DNA of 64,000 nt from Fasciola hepatica (taxonomy: Eukaryota; Platyhelminthes; Trematoda; Plagiorchiida; Fasciolidae), in the NCBI GenBank assembly GCA_948099385.1, contig CANUEZ040000168.1:11504001-11568000 (forward strand), written 5' to 3'. Position 1 is the first letter of the stretch, and every line of letters starts with the position of its first letter. A program made the position numbers and the translations under genes. Shown here piece after piece: positions 54,701-63,300 of the stretch. The notes under the pieces are model-generated. The model was not told where the DNA came from, ran no database searches, and worked only from the letters and a program-made list of their open reading frames with translations.

Positions 54701-55104
54701 TAGAAGACGTTCCAGAGAGGCTGGTGAACGTGTCTCCTATTGGGTCTAGCAGCGAAATACCGACCATGTCCTCTCTATCGGACGAATAGAAAAGGCGAGA
54801 GTCGGTTTACAGTTGCAAGTTGTATTCTATTTGTCGTGGCACCGAAACAGTACCGATACGAGAGATACACCGAACGGAAAACGAAACGCAACGCAACGGC
54901 TATGCAGAAAGCGAACTGCGAGCGTGTTCAATCGGCGAACGACCGAAAGTGAAAGTGATTTAGAGCGAGGTCGACGGCAACCTCGGAAAAGTCAGTCCAG
55001 TAAAATTTACGCAACCGGAGATCACTATGAGGTCGATGTCAAAGGACAGAAAAGATCGTAGACAAAATAGATTTAAAATGGTGTCCAGAAAACAGTCATT
55101 TTCT
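54701..55104. other. 400 bp of unassigned sequence
   Basis: Short overlapping frames in all directions, no known motif. Purine-rich and different in composition from the LINE UTRs on each side. It could be a leader or a decayed fragment of an LTR element. Confidence 0.3.
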
Positions 55105-55275
55105 CAAAGCGATCGAGGTCATTACACACTGCCCACAGTGAGAAACGGCATGATGTGATGTGGATTTTGTTTTAGCTGCCACTCCAGCCCCCCCCCCTCG
55201 CTTCTTTTACTCTCGTTTAAGCTTGGGGAATCCGACAGAAGATAAAAGATTTCCCCAAGAACCGGGACAGTTGGG
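55105..55275 (+). mobile_element. LINE D5 3' UTR, left part
   Basis: CACTGCCCACAGTGAGAAAC to GGGACAGTTGGGC matches the D3 and D4 3' UTRs. The sequence is cut by C3 and resumes at 56622. Confidence 0.7.
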
Positions 55276-55279
55276 CATG

Positions 55280-56621
55280 GATTTGTAGCAGGGCCATCCT
55301 GTCTGACGAATCTCCTGCTGTTCCTCGATGAGGTAACCAAGCGTCTGGACGAAGGGCAATCGATTGCGGTCTGTTACTTGGACTTCAGCAAGGCGTTTGA
55401 TTCCGTGAACCACAGATTTCCGGACGTCAAACTTCCGTCTATGGGAATTGTTGGAAAGGCGAGACAATGGATAAGTAGTTTCTTAGTAGGGCGAACCTTT
55501 AGTGTGAAGGTGGGGAGTAATGTTTCAAAACCGGAAGGTGTAACAAGTGAGGTCCCGCAGGGCTCGGTGCTCGGCCCTCTGCTCTTCCTCATCTTCATCA
55601 ACGACCTAGCACGTGGGCTTACAAATTCCACCTTTATGTTTGCCGATGACGTCAAGATAGCTGGAGTAGATATAGAACTTGACGTGTTAGCAGTGCAAAA
55701 CTGGTCACGCAAATGGGACCCTCCACTAAACCTCACCAAGTGTCAATGCTTGACCACAAATACAGGGGCTGGCGAGAATGGTGTAGTTCGTTGCAAGTGG
55801 TCTCGCAGGTCAAAGACTTGGGCTTTATAATGGACAACAGCTTCAAGCCGTCGGAGCAGTGCACCTCAGCAGCCAATATGGCCAGGAGAGAACTCTTTCG
55901 AGTTAGATCCATTATGTCGTGTAGAGATCCGGAGATATTCGTTCCGATATATCATGCCATAGTTAGGCCGCATATGGAGTACTGCATGCAGACCTGGGCA
56001 CCATACTACCAGAAAGATATCGACCGTCTGGAGAAGGTGCAAGGGCTAGCCACCAGAATGGTGGCTGGGCAAAGGGGGTTTAACTAAGCAGAGCGTCTCC
56101 GTGCCCTAGACCTGTTCTCGAGGGAAAGACAGCGCATTCGCGGGGATTTGATAGAAACGTTCAGGGTAATGAAGGGACTGTCAGGAACAAGACGAGAAGA
56201 CCTTTTCTTTCTGATCCCCAAGAGAGGTATAAGGGAGCATAGCCTCAGATTACAAAGGAGGCATTGGAGGCTCCAAATTAGGGCGAAGTACTTCTCAAAT
56301 AGAGTGGTACCCTAATGGAATAAGCTCCCAGAGGAGGTCATAAATACCACAACCGTGAAGGCTTTTAAGAAAGCAGTAGACCTATGTTGGGTGGCAGCAT
56401 ACCCCGAGTTATGTTAAGCAGCTCTTAGGGTCAGATGCAATTTACTTATTGTTTCCACCTTACTCTGCCCGGACTGATACTGCACAAAATTTCTGCCTTT
56501 GAGGAAAAGAAAATCACGCAGTGTTGAGAGCTACGGAAACGCGCCGACAACACAACTATCTGGACACACGTTTGGCTCTAGCCACACCAAGTCCTGTGCA
56601 AACTGAACTGTATTGAACTGA
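55280..56621 (+). mobile_element. LINE C3, 5'-truncated, inside D5
   Basis: It starts within the RT (CATCCTGTCTGACGAATC), ends with the C 3' UTR and ACTGAACTGTATTGAACTGA. Some 2-5 percent different from C1 and C2 by eye. Confidence 0.85.
55300..56415 (+). pseudogene. LINE C3 RT and C-terminal region, stops
   Basis: YLDFSKAFDSVNHRF, VTSEVPQGSVLGPLLF (usual SGV now SEV), FMFADDVKIAG, a shift near 55790 (GAGENGVV), then VKDLGFIMDNSFKPSEQC and RPHMEYCMQTW. It ends at TAA after QRGFN (56085-56087), the same stop as in C1 and C2. Beyond it RIRGDLIETFRVMKGLSG and VVP-stop-WNKLPEEV (TAA at about 56313, new in this copy). Confidence 0.85.
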
Positions 56622-56671
56622 AAAGCCTCGAAGCCGTGTAGTACTTCAAGACTTCATGACCTCGATGAACT
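56622..56671 (+). mobile_element. LINE D5 3' UTR, right part
   Basis: AAAGCCTCGAAGCCGTGTAG followed by TACTTCAAGACTTCA continues the D 3' UTR exactly as in D4 after GGGCTC. It ends at the start of E1. Confidence 0.7.
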
Positions 56672-58294
56672 GGGCCTAAGTCGGATGTGCAGAACTACAG
56701 GCCGGTAAGCCTAACTAGCATTCTCTGTAAAATTCTCGAGAAGATCATCCGTGCCCATATCTGCCAGCACTTACTGCAGCACTCCATGCTAAGCCCGGCG
56801 CAGCATGGATTCCTGAAAAATAGATCTTGCCTGACCAATCTCCTGTGCTTCTTAGATGAAGTAACTCGACGACTGGACGAAGGTAAGCATGTTGAGGTAT
56901 GTTACCTCGACTTTAGCAAGGCGTTCGACTCCGTTAATCATCGTCTTTTGCTATGCAAGATGGAGACTTTCGGGATAGGTGGGCCAGTATATAGGTGGCT
57001 GGAGGACTTCCTCTCCCACAGGACGCTTTATGTCAAAGTGGGGGACAGGTGCTCCAGTTTGGTGAACGTCACCAGTGGTGTACCTCAGGGATCCGTCCTA
57101 GGCCCGGTCCTATTCTTGTTATTTATTAATGACCTAGCATCCACTCTTCAATCGCCCAGCTTTATTTTTGCGGATGATGTGAAGATTGTTGGATCTAAGG
57201 GTAGGGCGGACTTGGGCAGGGAAATAGGCACCGTCCTAAACTGGGCATACAAATGGGACTTACCTCTAAACGCTCAAAAAAGCCATTTGTTGTCAAGGGC
57301 AACAGAGAGCCTAACTGTCGCCCATGATCAAGGGCTGTTCACCGTAGAGGCAGCCAGTAGGGTTAAAGACCTGGGGATCATCATGAAAAGTGACTTCAAA
57401 TGGTCGGAGCAGTGCAACGCGGCTGCGCATAAGGCTCGTGGGGAGCTCTTTAGACTGCGATCGGCTTTGTCTTGCCGGAAGCCGGAGGTATTCGTACCTA
57501 TTTACATGGCTATAGTACGACCTCACTTAGAAGGTAGTGTGCAGGCTTGGTCACCCTTCTACAAAAAGGATGCCGCCTGCCTAGAGAAAGTCCAACGTCT
57601 CGCCACGCGGATGGTTGAAGGGCAGAGGGGTAAGACTTACGAGCAGAGACTCTGTGACCTGAATCTCTTCTCGTTGGAAAGGAGGAGAAGTCGAGGAGAT
57701 CTCATAGAAACGTTCAAGGTAATGAAGGGCTTTTCTGGCCTCAGACCAGATAGTCTATTCCAATTGGCCGTAGACTCCAGAACAAGGGGACACGAAAAGA
57801 AGTTGATAAAAGCCAGATCTAGGTTGATGGCTAGATCGCACTTCTTCAGCAACAGGGTTGTGAACAGTTGGAACGGTCTGCCTGGTGAAATGGTAGATCT
57901 GCAGACAGTCCAATCCTTCAAATGTGCCCTTGATCGCAAGTGGTACGAGATCTTTCCTTGTAGTGAGCCTTAAGAATATCAACTAGATGGATGACGGGAA
58001 GCACTGTGGTCCTTCTGAAGTATGTTTTAGCAGACTTTTTCCCTCATTGCATACTGTATCAGTGAACGCTCACGATGCATAATGTCTCTCGCAGTTGATG
58101 TGCGATGAGGTTTTCCGTTTCCCTCTCATTTTTAGCGGGGATTCGACGAAATACACTCGGCAGTGGTGGGTGCATAACTGGTGTGCATACCATCGAAGGA
58201 ATTCTGGACGCTCGATTGGCCGTGGCCATTACCTGTCCTGTGCAGACTGAACTGAACTGAACTGAACTGAACTGAACTGAACTGAACTGAACTG
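56672..58294 (+). mobile_element. LINE E1, 5'-truncated, with (ACTGA)9 tail
   Basis: It is the 3' third of E2 (61707-63300), with fewer than ten differences noted in 1.6 kb. The tail 58246-58294 has nine ACTGA units; E2 follows at once. Confidence 0.9.
56687..57973 (+). pseudogene. Truncated RT of LINE E1
   Basis: 428 codons in one open frame, starting inside RT (NYRPVSLTSILCKILEKII). It has YLDFSKAFDSVNHR, VTSGVPQGSVLGPVLF, FIFADDVKIVG and WNGLPGEM, all as in E2. It lacks the endonuclease and the first RT blocks; translation would need a chance start. Sequence decay is almost nil, which means a recent insertion. Confidence 0.85.
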
Positions 58295-58414
58295 CGCTAC
58301 ACCGGCGTTGCGGTTTGTTATCCTATCCGTGGGACTTTGGTGTGGGGAATGTGGTGTCTTCCTTGGGGGTTACATGTGCGCGATCCGTAAAGACAGGAAG
58401 AAAGTTCGGTGAGC

Positions 58415-58500
58415 TGTGGCCCGGTAAGCGCATAAGCAAACACAACACCCTCACCGATGAAGATGGGATTGACGATCTGTCTGGGCGGGTTACAGGCCAA
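58415..58500 (-). repeat. SINE-like repeat in the E2 leader
   Basis: It shares GGCCC(A/G)GTAAG, AAGATGG and GTTACA in order with 8195-8320. The strand is uncertain. Confidence 0.35.
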
Positions 58501-58520
58501 AGACGGTTTAAACCGTCTTT
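58499..58520. other. 22-bp perfect palindrome
   Basis: AAAGACGGTTT followed directly by its reverse complement. It could form a hairpin or bind a dimeric protein. Confidence 0.7.
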
Positions 58521-58954
58521 AAAATCTTGAATTTTTAGAGCACGCAGCTGGTCCCTCCGCCATTTAAGCACATCTTCGTCTGTACTTATTTGATCTCCAG
58601 TAAAGTCAACTCCCCCTCGTGTAAGTGCCGCGCGGTTTGAATTCATAGTGCTCTCGTCTTTGAGTTGAGTTTTTGAATAGTTTTGTGAATTAACCCAGTT
58701 TAATTCACAATACTGAGCGTATCATAATTGCATTTAAGGTGCGCTTTATCCGGAGAATATTTTTATTCTCCTTGTAGCACTGCCGAGTAGTGTTCGGTGT
58801 TTTTTTTTGAGGCGATCTTTTCTCGCTTCTAGTCTTTCTTTTTGTTTTTGCTTTTTGTGTTAGCGGGATTTACCTGCTATTGTCAGAGTGCGTATTTTGT
58901 GTTTGGGTAAAGAGCACTTGAGTTGTATTTTCCCTCGTTTTTGCGGTTGTCGGT

Positions 58955-60196
58955 ATGACACGCGTTTCCGACCCGTGTCTAGCACCCAAGTGCGGAAAAC
59001 GAGTGGTTAACGGTATAGAATGCGAGATATGCAAGAGATGGGCCCACCCAAGGTGTTCAGGGATAGCAAAGGACATTTATGTCCTTTATAAACAGAACCC
59101 ATGGGCTGAATGGGTCTGTGCCCCCTGCAAGGAGGCGGCCAGTCTGGCCTTTAAACTGCAGGACCAACGTCCATCAAGTAGTACCTCGATTGTAAGCCCC
59201 AAACCACCGCAAGCAGGTTGTAGTAAGTCGTTTGCGGAAGTAGTATCAACACCCGAGAGGACGATCATCCGAGCGAATGAACCAGTTCCGAAGGCTTGCC
59301 AGGCGGTCGTTGCCTCCACTCCTTTGAAGCAGACCGACGAGGGCCAGTGGACGGAGCAGAAGCCGAGAAGGGAGAGGCAGGTCAAAAAGAAGGGAGACTG
59401 TAATAGAGCGAAAGATGGGTTGGCTAGGGTGGATGACCCTGCTCTTCTGGTATTAGAAAACAAGGTGAAGGACCTGCAGAGGCAGGTCTTGTCGATGGGC
59501 AGGGTCTCAAGCCACAGGCTTCTGATCCTAAACCAGGAAGAACCCTTTATAAGGGAATCGAAGGCCAGGAGGGACATTGACAGGAGGAGGGTCTGCGACA
59601 TACTGCGAATCGCAGGTGTTCCGTACCCTCCTACTCTAAGAAGGGTGCACAGAGTGGGGACATGGAAGTCACCACTGGGGAACAAAGGCGAACTTCGTGC
59701 GAGACCAATACTGGTGGAGTTCGCTGACGAGGCTACCCGGGATAGACTGCTGGCGAGGGCAGCGGTAGTAGCTCAGATTACAAAGGGCAGATACCAGATA
59801 GTGCCGGACGAACATAGGGTAAGGCCTGGTGGTCTAGCCCCAAGAGGTATCCTTGCTCGACCAGCCAGGGCGCTGGTGAGAAATATAAAAGTTCAGCGGA
59901 ATGCCGTACTCGGCTCTCAGGCCCCGACCCCGGCAATAGTAAAGAAGCCACGTGCGGGGTCGCTAATAGTTGTAATCGAAGATGCGCTGGAAGACGAAAA
60001 TTGGCAGTGCTGCCCGAAGATAGATGACAGCCTGATCCCTGCCAGGCTGGATGTTGTGGCCACTCCTATAGAGATGGATTGGGAGTCGTCAGAAATTCTG
60101 GACCATCAGCCGGCTTCATGCACCCCAGTGGGGACATCGGAAGCAAAAAACGTGCCATCATCTCAGGCGTTGCGCCTGAGAAACAGTCAGGAATGA
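58955..60196 (+). CDS. LINE E2 ORF1 protein with PHD finger
   Basis: 413 intact codons from ATG 58955. C8, C13, C23, C26, H31, C34, C55 and C58 form a C4HC3 PHD finger directly at the N-terminus, as in ORF1 of C2. A basic linker (about 115-160) is followed by a short coiled coil (LVLENKVKDLQRQVL) and an RRM-like segment (RVHRVGTW, then RPILVEFADEATRDRLLARA, then IVPDE; about 215-275), then an acidic tail. PHD-bearing ORF1 proteins are known in CR1-like LINEs. The likely role is binding element RNA, with the PHD finger possibly contacting chromatin at the target. The stop TGA 60194-60196 overlaps the ATG of ORF2. Confidence 0.85.
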   Translation: MTRVSDPCLAPKCGKRVVNGIECEICKRWAHPRCSGIAKDIYVLYKQNPWAEWVCAPCKEAASLAFKLQDQRPSSSTSIVSPKPPQAGCSKSFAEVVSTPERTIIRANEPVPKACQAVVASTPLKQTDEGQWTEQKPRRERQVKKKGDCNRAKDGLARVDDPALLVLENKVKDLQRQVLSMGRVSSHRLLILNQEEPFIRESKARRDIDRRRVCDILRIAGVPYPPTLRRVHRVGTWKSPLGNKGELRARPILVEFADEATRDRLLARAAVVAQITKGRYQIVPDEHRVRPGGLAPRGILARPARALVRNIKVQRNAVLGSQAPTPAIVKKPRAGSLIVVIEDALEDENWQCCPKIDDSLIPARLDVVATPIEMDWESSEILDHQPASCTPVGTSEAKNVPSSQALRLRNSQE

Positions 60197-63006
60197 ATGA
60201 AAATAGACACCTAGGCGACGGAGCAAACGCGGTGGTGTTATATACTAACGCGTGTAGTATTAGAAACAAATGGGCGGAACTTGCCAAAACCGCTGACGAA
60301 CAGAAAGCATCAATAGTTGCCGTCACGGAAACGTGGCTTTCTGAAGAAGACCATGTGCCAGGCCTAATAAGTAACAGTTTTGCAGCCTACAGGCAGGATC
60401 GGGAACAAGATTGCCTTGGTGGTGGAGTAGCCATCCTCGTTAGGTCAGGTGCAAACCACCTTGAGTCCCAGACCAAGATGTGCACTCGCAATATCCAGCT
60501 ATGCGCCGTTACGATCATCCTTCCAGGCAGAAGGGTTAACGTCGTCTGTGTCTACAGGGCACCAAGCACAAACCACGAAGAGGACGTTTGCTTGCTGCGG
60601 ACTTTGACTGAACTAGTTAAGGACGCACAAAAGACCCTCATAGTGGGTGACTTCAATCTTCCGCACATCGACTGGGTGGCTGAGGTCTGCGTGCCGGGAT
60701 CGGAGGAGCAAAGCTACTTAGAATGGCTGCATGACAATGCGTTGCATCAGCATATTAGGGAGAATACCAGATATAGGACTGGATGCGTTCCATCCCTGCT
60801 GGATCTAGCTATAACGAACTTCCCCAACGATGTGGCTGGACTGCATTATTATGCACCGCTGGGAAAGAGTGACCACGTGTGTGTCAAAATAGTTCTATGC
60901 ATGCGGCAACCGAAGGTACCCTCAAGGCTGATTAGGAATTTCGGTAGTATGGACATAGATAGGCTTCGTAATAGGGCGATGGGTTTGACCTGGGACGCAC
61001 CAGAGGAGGCTACTGTGGAGGAGCGCTGGCAGGCCATAAAAGGATCCCTGACTGCCCTACAGGAAGAGTTCGCACCCCTAAAACGAAGGAGTGGGGAGGG
61101 CAAGCCCATGTGGTGGAAGGCTGCAATAGCCAAGGCCATCAGACGTAGAAACCGCTATTGGAACCAGTACAAAGCTTCCGGCAGCCAGCTAGCCTGGAAT
61201 CGCTATACGAAGCTGAGAAACGAGACTGTAAGCCTTTTGAGAACTTCTAAACGGGAGTTTGAGCTGAAATTGGCCCAGTCTGTAAGACAACAGCCGAAGA
61301 AGTTCTACAGCTATGTACAATCTAAAGGCTCAACAAGAAATGCCGTAGGTCCGCTATCCACTAGAGAATATGGTATTGTCACTGACGACCAGGGCAAAGC
61401 AGACGCCCTGGGGGAATACTTTGGTAGTGTACATAGGATAGATAGTGGGGTACTAGTAGATCTGGCGCTGATACATCCTCCTCAGTTAAACGAGCTAGAT
61501 CTTTCAGAGGAATGCGTGCGTAAGTACCTACAGGAGTTAAACAGCCACAAGTCAGCGGGCCCAGATGGCATTCATCCAGCTATCATCAAGCCGTTGGCGG
61601 ATATCATAGCTCCATCGGTATGCAGATTGTATAGATCCACGTTGGACCAGGGAAAGCTGCCTCAGGACTGGAAAGTCGCGGCAGTCGTGGCAATACATAA
61701 GAGTGGGCCTAAGTCGGATGTGCAGAACTACAGGCCGGTAAGCCTAACTAGCATTCTCTGTAAAGTTCTCGAGAAGATCATCCGTGCCCATATCTGCCAG
61801 CACTTACTGCAGCACTCCATGCTAAGCCCGGCGCAGCATGGATTCCTGAAAAATAGATCTTGCCTGACCAATCTCCTGTGCTTCTTAGATGAAGTAACTC
61901 GACGACTGGACGAAGGTAAGCATGTTGAGGTATGTTACCTCGACTTTAGCAAGGCGTTCGACTCCGTTAATCATCGTCTTTTGCTATGCAAGATGGAGAC
62001 TTTCGGGATAGGTGGGCCAGTATATAGGTGGCTGGAGGACTTCCTCTCCCACAGGACGCTTTATGTCAAAGTGGGGGACAGGTGCTCCAGTTTGGTGAAC
62101 GTCACCAGTGGTGTACCTCAGGGATCCGTCCTAGGCCCGGTCCTATTCTTGTTATTTATTAATGACCTAGCATCCACTCTTCAATCGCCCAGCTTTATTT
62201 TTGCGGATGATGTGAAGATTGTTGGATCTAAGGGTAGGGCGGACTTGGGCAGGGAAATAGGCACCGTCCTAAACTGGGCATACAAATGGGACTTACCTCT
62301 AAACGCTCAAAAAAGCCATTTGTTGTCAAGGGCAACAGAGAGCCTAACTGTCGCTCATGATCAAGGGCTGTTCACCGTAGAGGCAGCCAGTAGGGTTAAA
62401 GACCTGGGGATCATCATGAAAAGTGACTTCAAATGGTCGGAGCAGTGCAACGCGGCTGCGCATAAGGCTCGTGGGGAGCTCTTTAGACTGCGATCGGCTT
62501 TGTCTTGCCGGAAGCCGGAGGTATTCGTACCTATTTACATGGCTATAGTACGACCTCACTTAGAAGGCAGTGTGCAGGCTTGGTCACCCTTCTACAAAAA
62601 GGATGCCGCCTGCCTAGAGAAAGTCCAACGTCTCGCCACGCGGATGGTTGAAGGGCAAAGGGGTAAGACTTACGAGCAGAGACTCTGTGACCTGAATCTC
62701 TTCTCGTTGGAAAGGAGGAGAAGTCGAGGAGATCTCATAGAAACGTTCAAGGTAATGAAGGGCTTTTCTGGCCTCAGACCAGATAGTCTATTCCAATTGG
62801 CCGTAGACTCCAGAACAAGGGGACACGAAAAGAAGTTGATAAAAGCCAGATCTAGGTTGATGGCAAGATCGCACTTCTTCAGCAACAGGGTTGTGAACAG
62901 TTGGAACGGTCTGCCTGGTGAAATGGTAGATCTGCAGACAGTCCAATCCTTCAAATGTGCCCTTGATCGCAAGTGGTACGAGATCTTTCCTTGTAGTGAG
63001 CCTTAA
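60193..63006 (+). CDS. LINE E2 ORF2: AP-like endonuclease and reverse transcriptase, intact
   Basis: Start chosen at ATG 60193 (MNENRHLGDG), which overlaps the ORF1 stop; the frame is open further up to 60079. The 937 residues contain an endonuclease: YTNACSIRNKW, AVTETWLSEED (Glu), VVCVYRAPS, IVGDFNLPHIDW, LLDLAITNF, GKSDHVCVKI, all catalytic positions present. The RT follows: SAGPDGIHPAII, NYRPVSLTSILCK, CYLDFSKAFDSVNHR (about 580), VTSGVPQGSVLGPVLF, FIFADDVKIVG (about 671). The C-terminus has RPHLEGSVQAW and WNGLPGEM (about 905). The enzyme would nick target DNA and copy element RNA at the nick. No stop, shift or active-site change was seen. Confidence 0.9.
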   Translation: MNENRHLGDGANAVVLYTNACSIRNKWAELAKTADEQKASIVAVTETWLSEEDHVPGLISNSFAAYRQDREQDCLGGGVAILVRSGANHLESQTKMCTRNIQLCAVTIILPGRRVNVVCVYRAPSTNHEEDVCLLRTLTELVKDAQKTLIVGDFNLPHIDWVAEVCVPGSEEQSYLEWLHDNALHQHIRENTRYRTGCVPSLLDLAITNFPNDVAGLHYYAPLGKSDHVCVKIVLCMRQPKVPSRLIRNFGSMDIDRLRNRAMGLTWDAPEEATVEERWQAIKGSLTALQEEFAPLKRRSGEGKPMWWKAAIAKAIRRRNRYWNQYKASGSQLAWNRYTKLRNETVSLLRTSKREFELKLAQSVRQQPKKFYSYVQSKGSTRNAVGPLSTREYGIVTDDQGKADALGEYFGSVHRIDSGVLVDLALIHPPQLNELDLSEECVRKYLQELNSHKSAGPDGIHPAIIKPLADIIAPSVCRLYRSTLDQGKLPQDWKVAAVVAIHKSGPKSDVQNYRPVSLTSILCKVLEKIIRAHICQHLLQHSMLSPAQHGFLKNRSCLTNLLCFLDEVTRRLDEGKHVEVCYLDFSKAFDSVNHRLLLCKMETFGIGGPVYRWLEDFLSHRTLYVKVGDRCSSLVNVTSGVPQGSVLGPVLFLLFINDLASTLQSPSFIFADDVKIVGSKGRADLGREIGTVLNWAYKWDLPLNAQKSHLLSRATESLTVAHDQGLFTVEAASRVKDLGIIMKSDFKWSEQCNAAAHKARGELFRLRSALSCRKPEVFVPIYMAIVRPHLEGSVQAWSPFYKKDAACLEKVQRLATRMVEGQRGKTYEQRLCDLNLFSLERRRSRGDLIETFKVMKGFSGLRPDSLFQLAVDSRTRGHEKKLIKARSRLMARSHFFSNRVVNSWNGLPGEMVDLQTVQSFKCALDRKWYEIFPCSEP

Positions 63007-63300
63007 GAATATCAACTAGATGGACGACGGGAAGCACTGTGGTCCTTCTGAAGTATGTTTTAGCAGACTTTTTCCCTCATTGCATACTGTCTCAGTGAAC
63101 GCTCACGATGCATAATGTCTCTCGCAGTTGATGTGCGATGAGGTTTTCCGTTTCCCTCTCATTTTTAGCGGGGATTCGACGAAATACACTCGGCAGTGGT
63201 GGGTGCATAACTGGTGTGCATACCATCGAAGGAATTCTGGACGCTCGATTGGCCGTGGCCATTACCTGTCCTGTGCAGACTGAACTGAACTGAACTGAAC
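63007..63300 (+). other. 3' UTR and tail of E2
   Basis: It matches 57974-58294 closely. It ends in four ACTGA units plus AC at 63279-63300. The reverse transcriptase is expected to recognise this region. Confidence 0.8.

Larger units (their letters stand above)
58295..58954 (+). promoter_or_regulatory. 5' leader of E2, probable internal promoter region
   Basis: The 660 bp before ORF1 contain a SINE-like block (58415-58500), a 22-bp perfect palindrome (58499-58520) and T-rich tracts near 58800. LINE leaders usually contain an internal promoter; none was pinpointed. Confidence 0.45.
58295..63300 (+). mobile_element. LINE E2, complete CR1-like element with both ORFs intact
   Basis: 5' leader (58295-58954), ORF1 with PHD finger, ORF2 with endonuclease and RT, 3' UTR, and (ACTGA)4 tail at 63279-63298. 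ORF1 and ORF2 overlap by ATGA (60193-60196), so ORF2 is probably translated by termination and re-initiation. The 5' end lies at the end of the E1 tail. A second, very similar copy (E1) supports recent activity. Confidence 0.9.

Noticed and set aside
54418..55061. Overlapping frames possibly forming a small host gene
   Set aside because: The first half is D4 3' UTR; the rest has no motif and no consistent frame.
58246..58294. Regular short repeats that might suggest an array such as CRISPR or a satellite
   Set aside because: The unit is five bases without spacers and stands at the 3' end of a LINE; it is the element tail.
58290..58310. GCGCTACACCGG shared, inverted, with 21045-21056
   Set aside because: Twelve bases is within chance expectation for a window this size, and flanks do not match.
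60079..60192. Upstream ATG at 60079 as start of E2 ORF2
   Set aside because: The 38 extra residues lie in the ORF1 overlap and have no endonuclease similarity; the ATGA overlap at 60193 is the more likely start.
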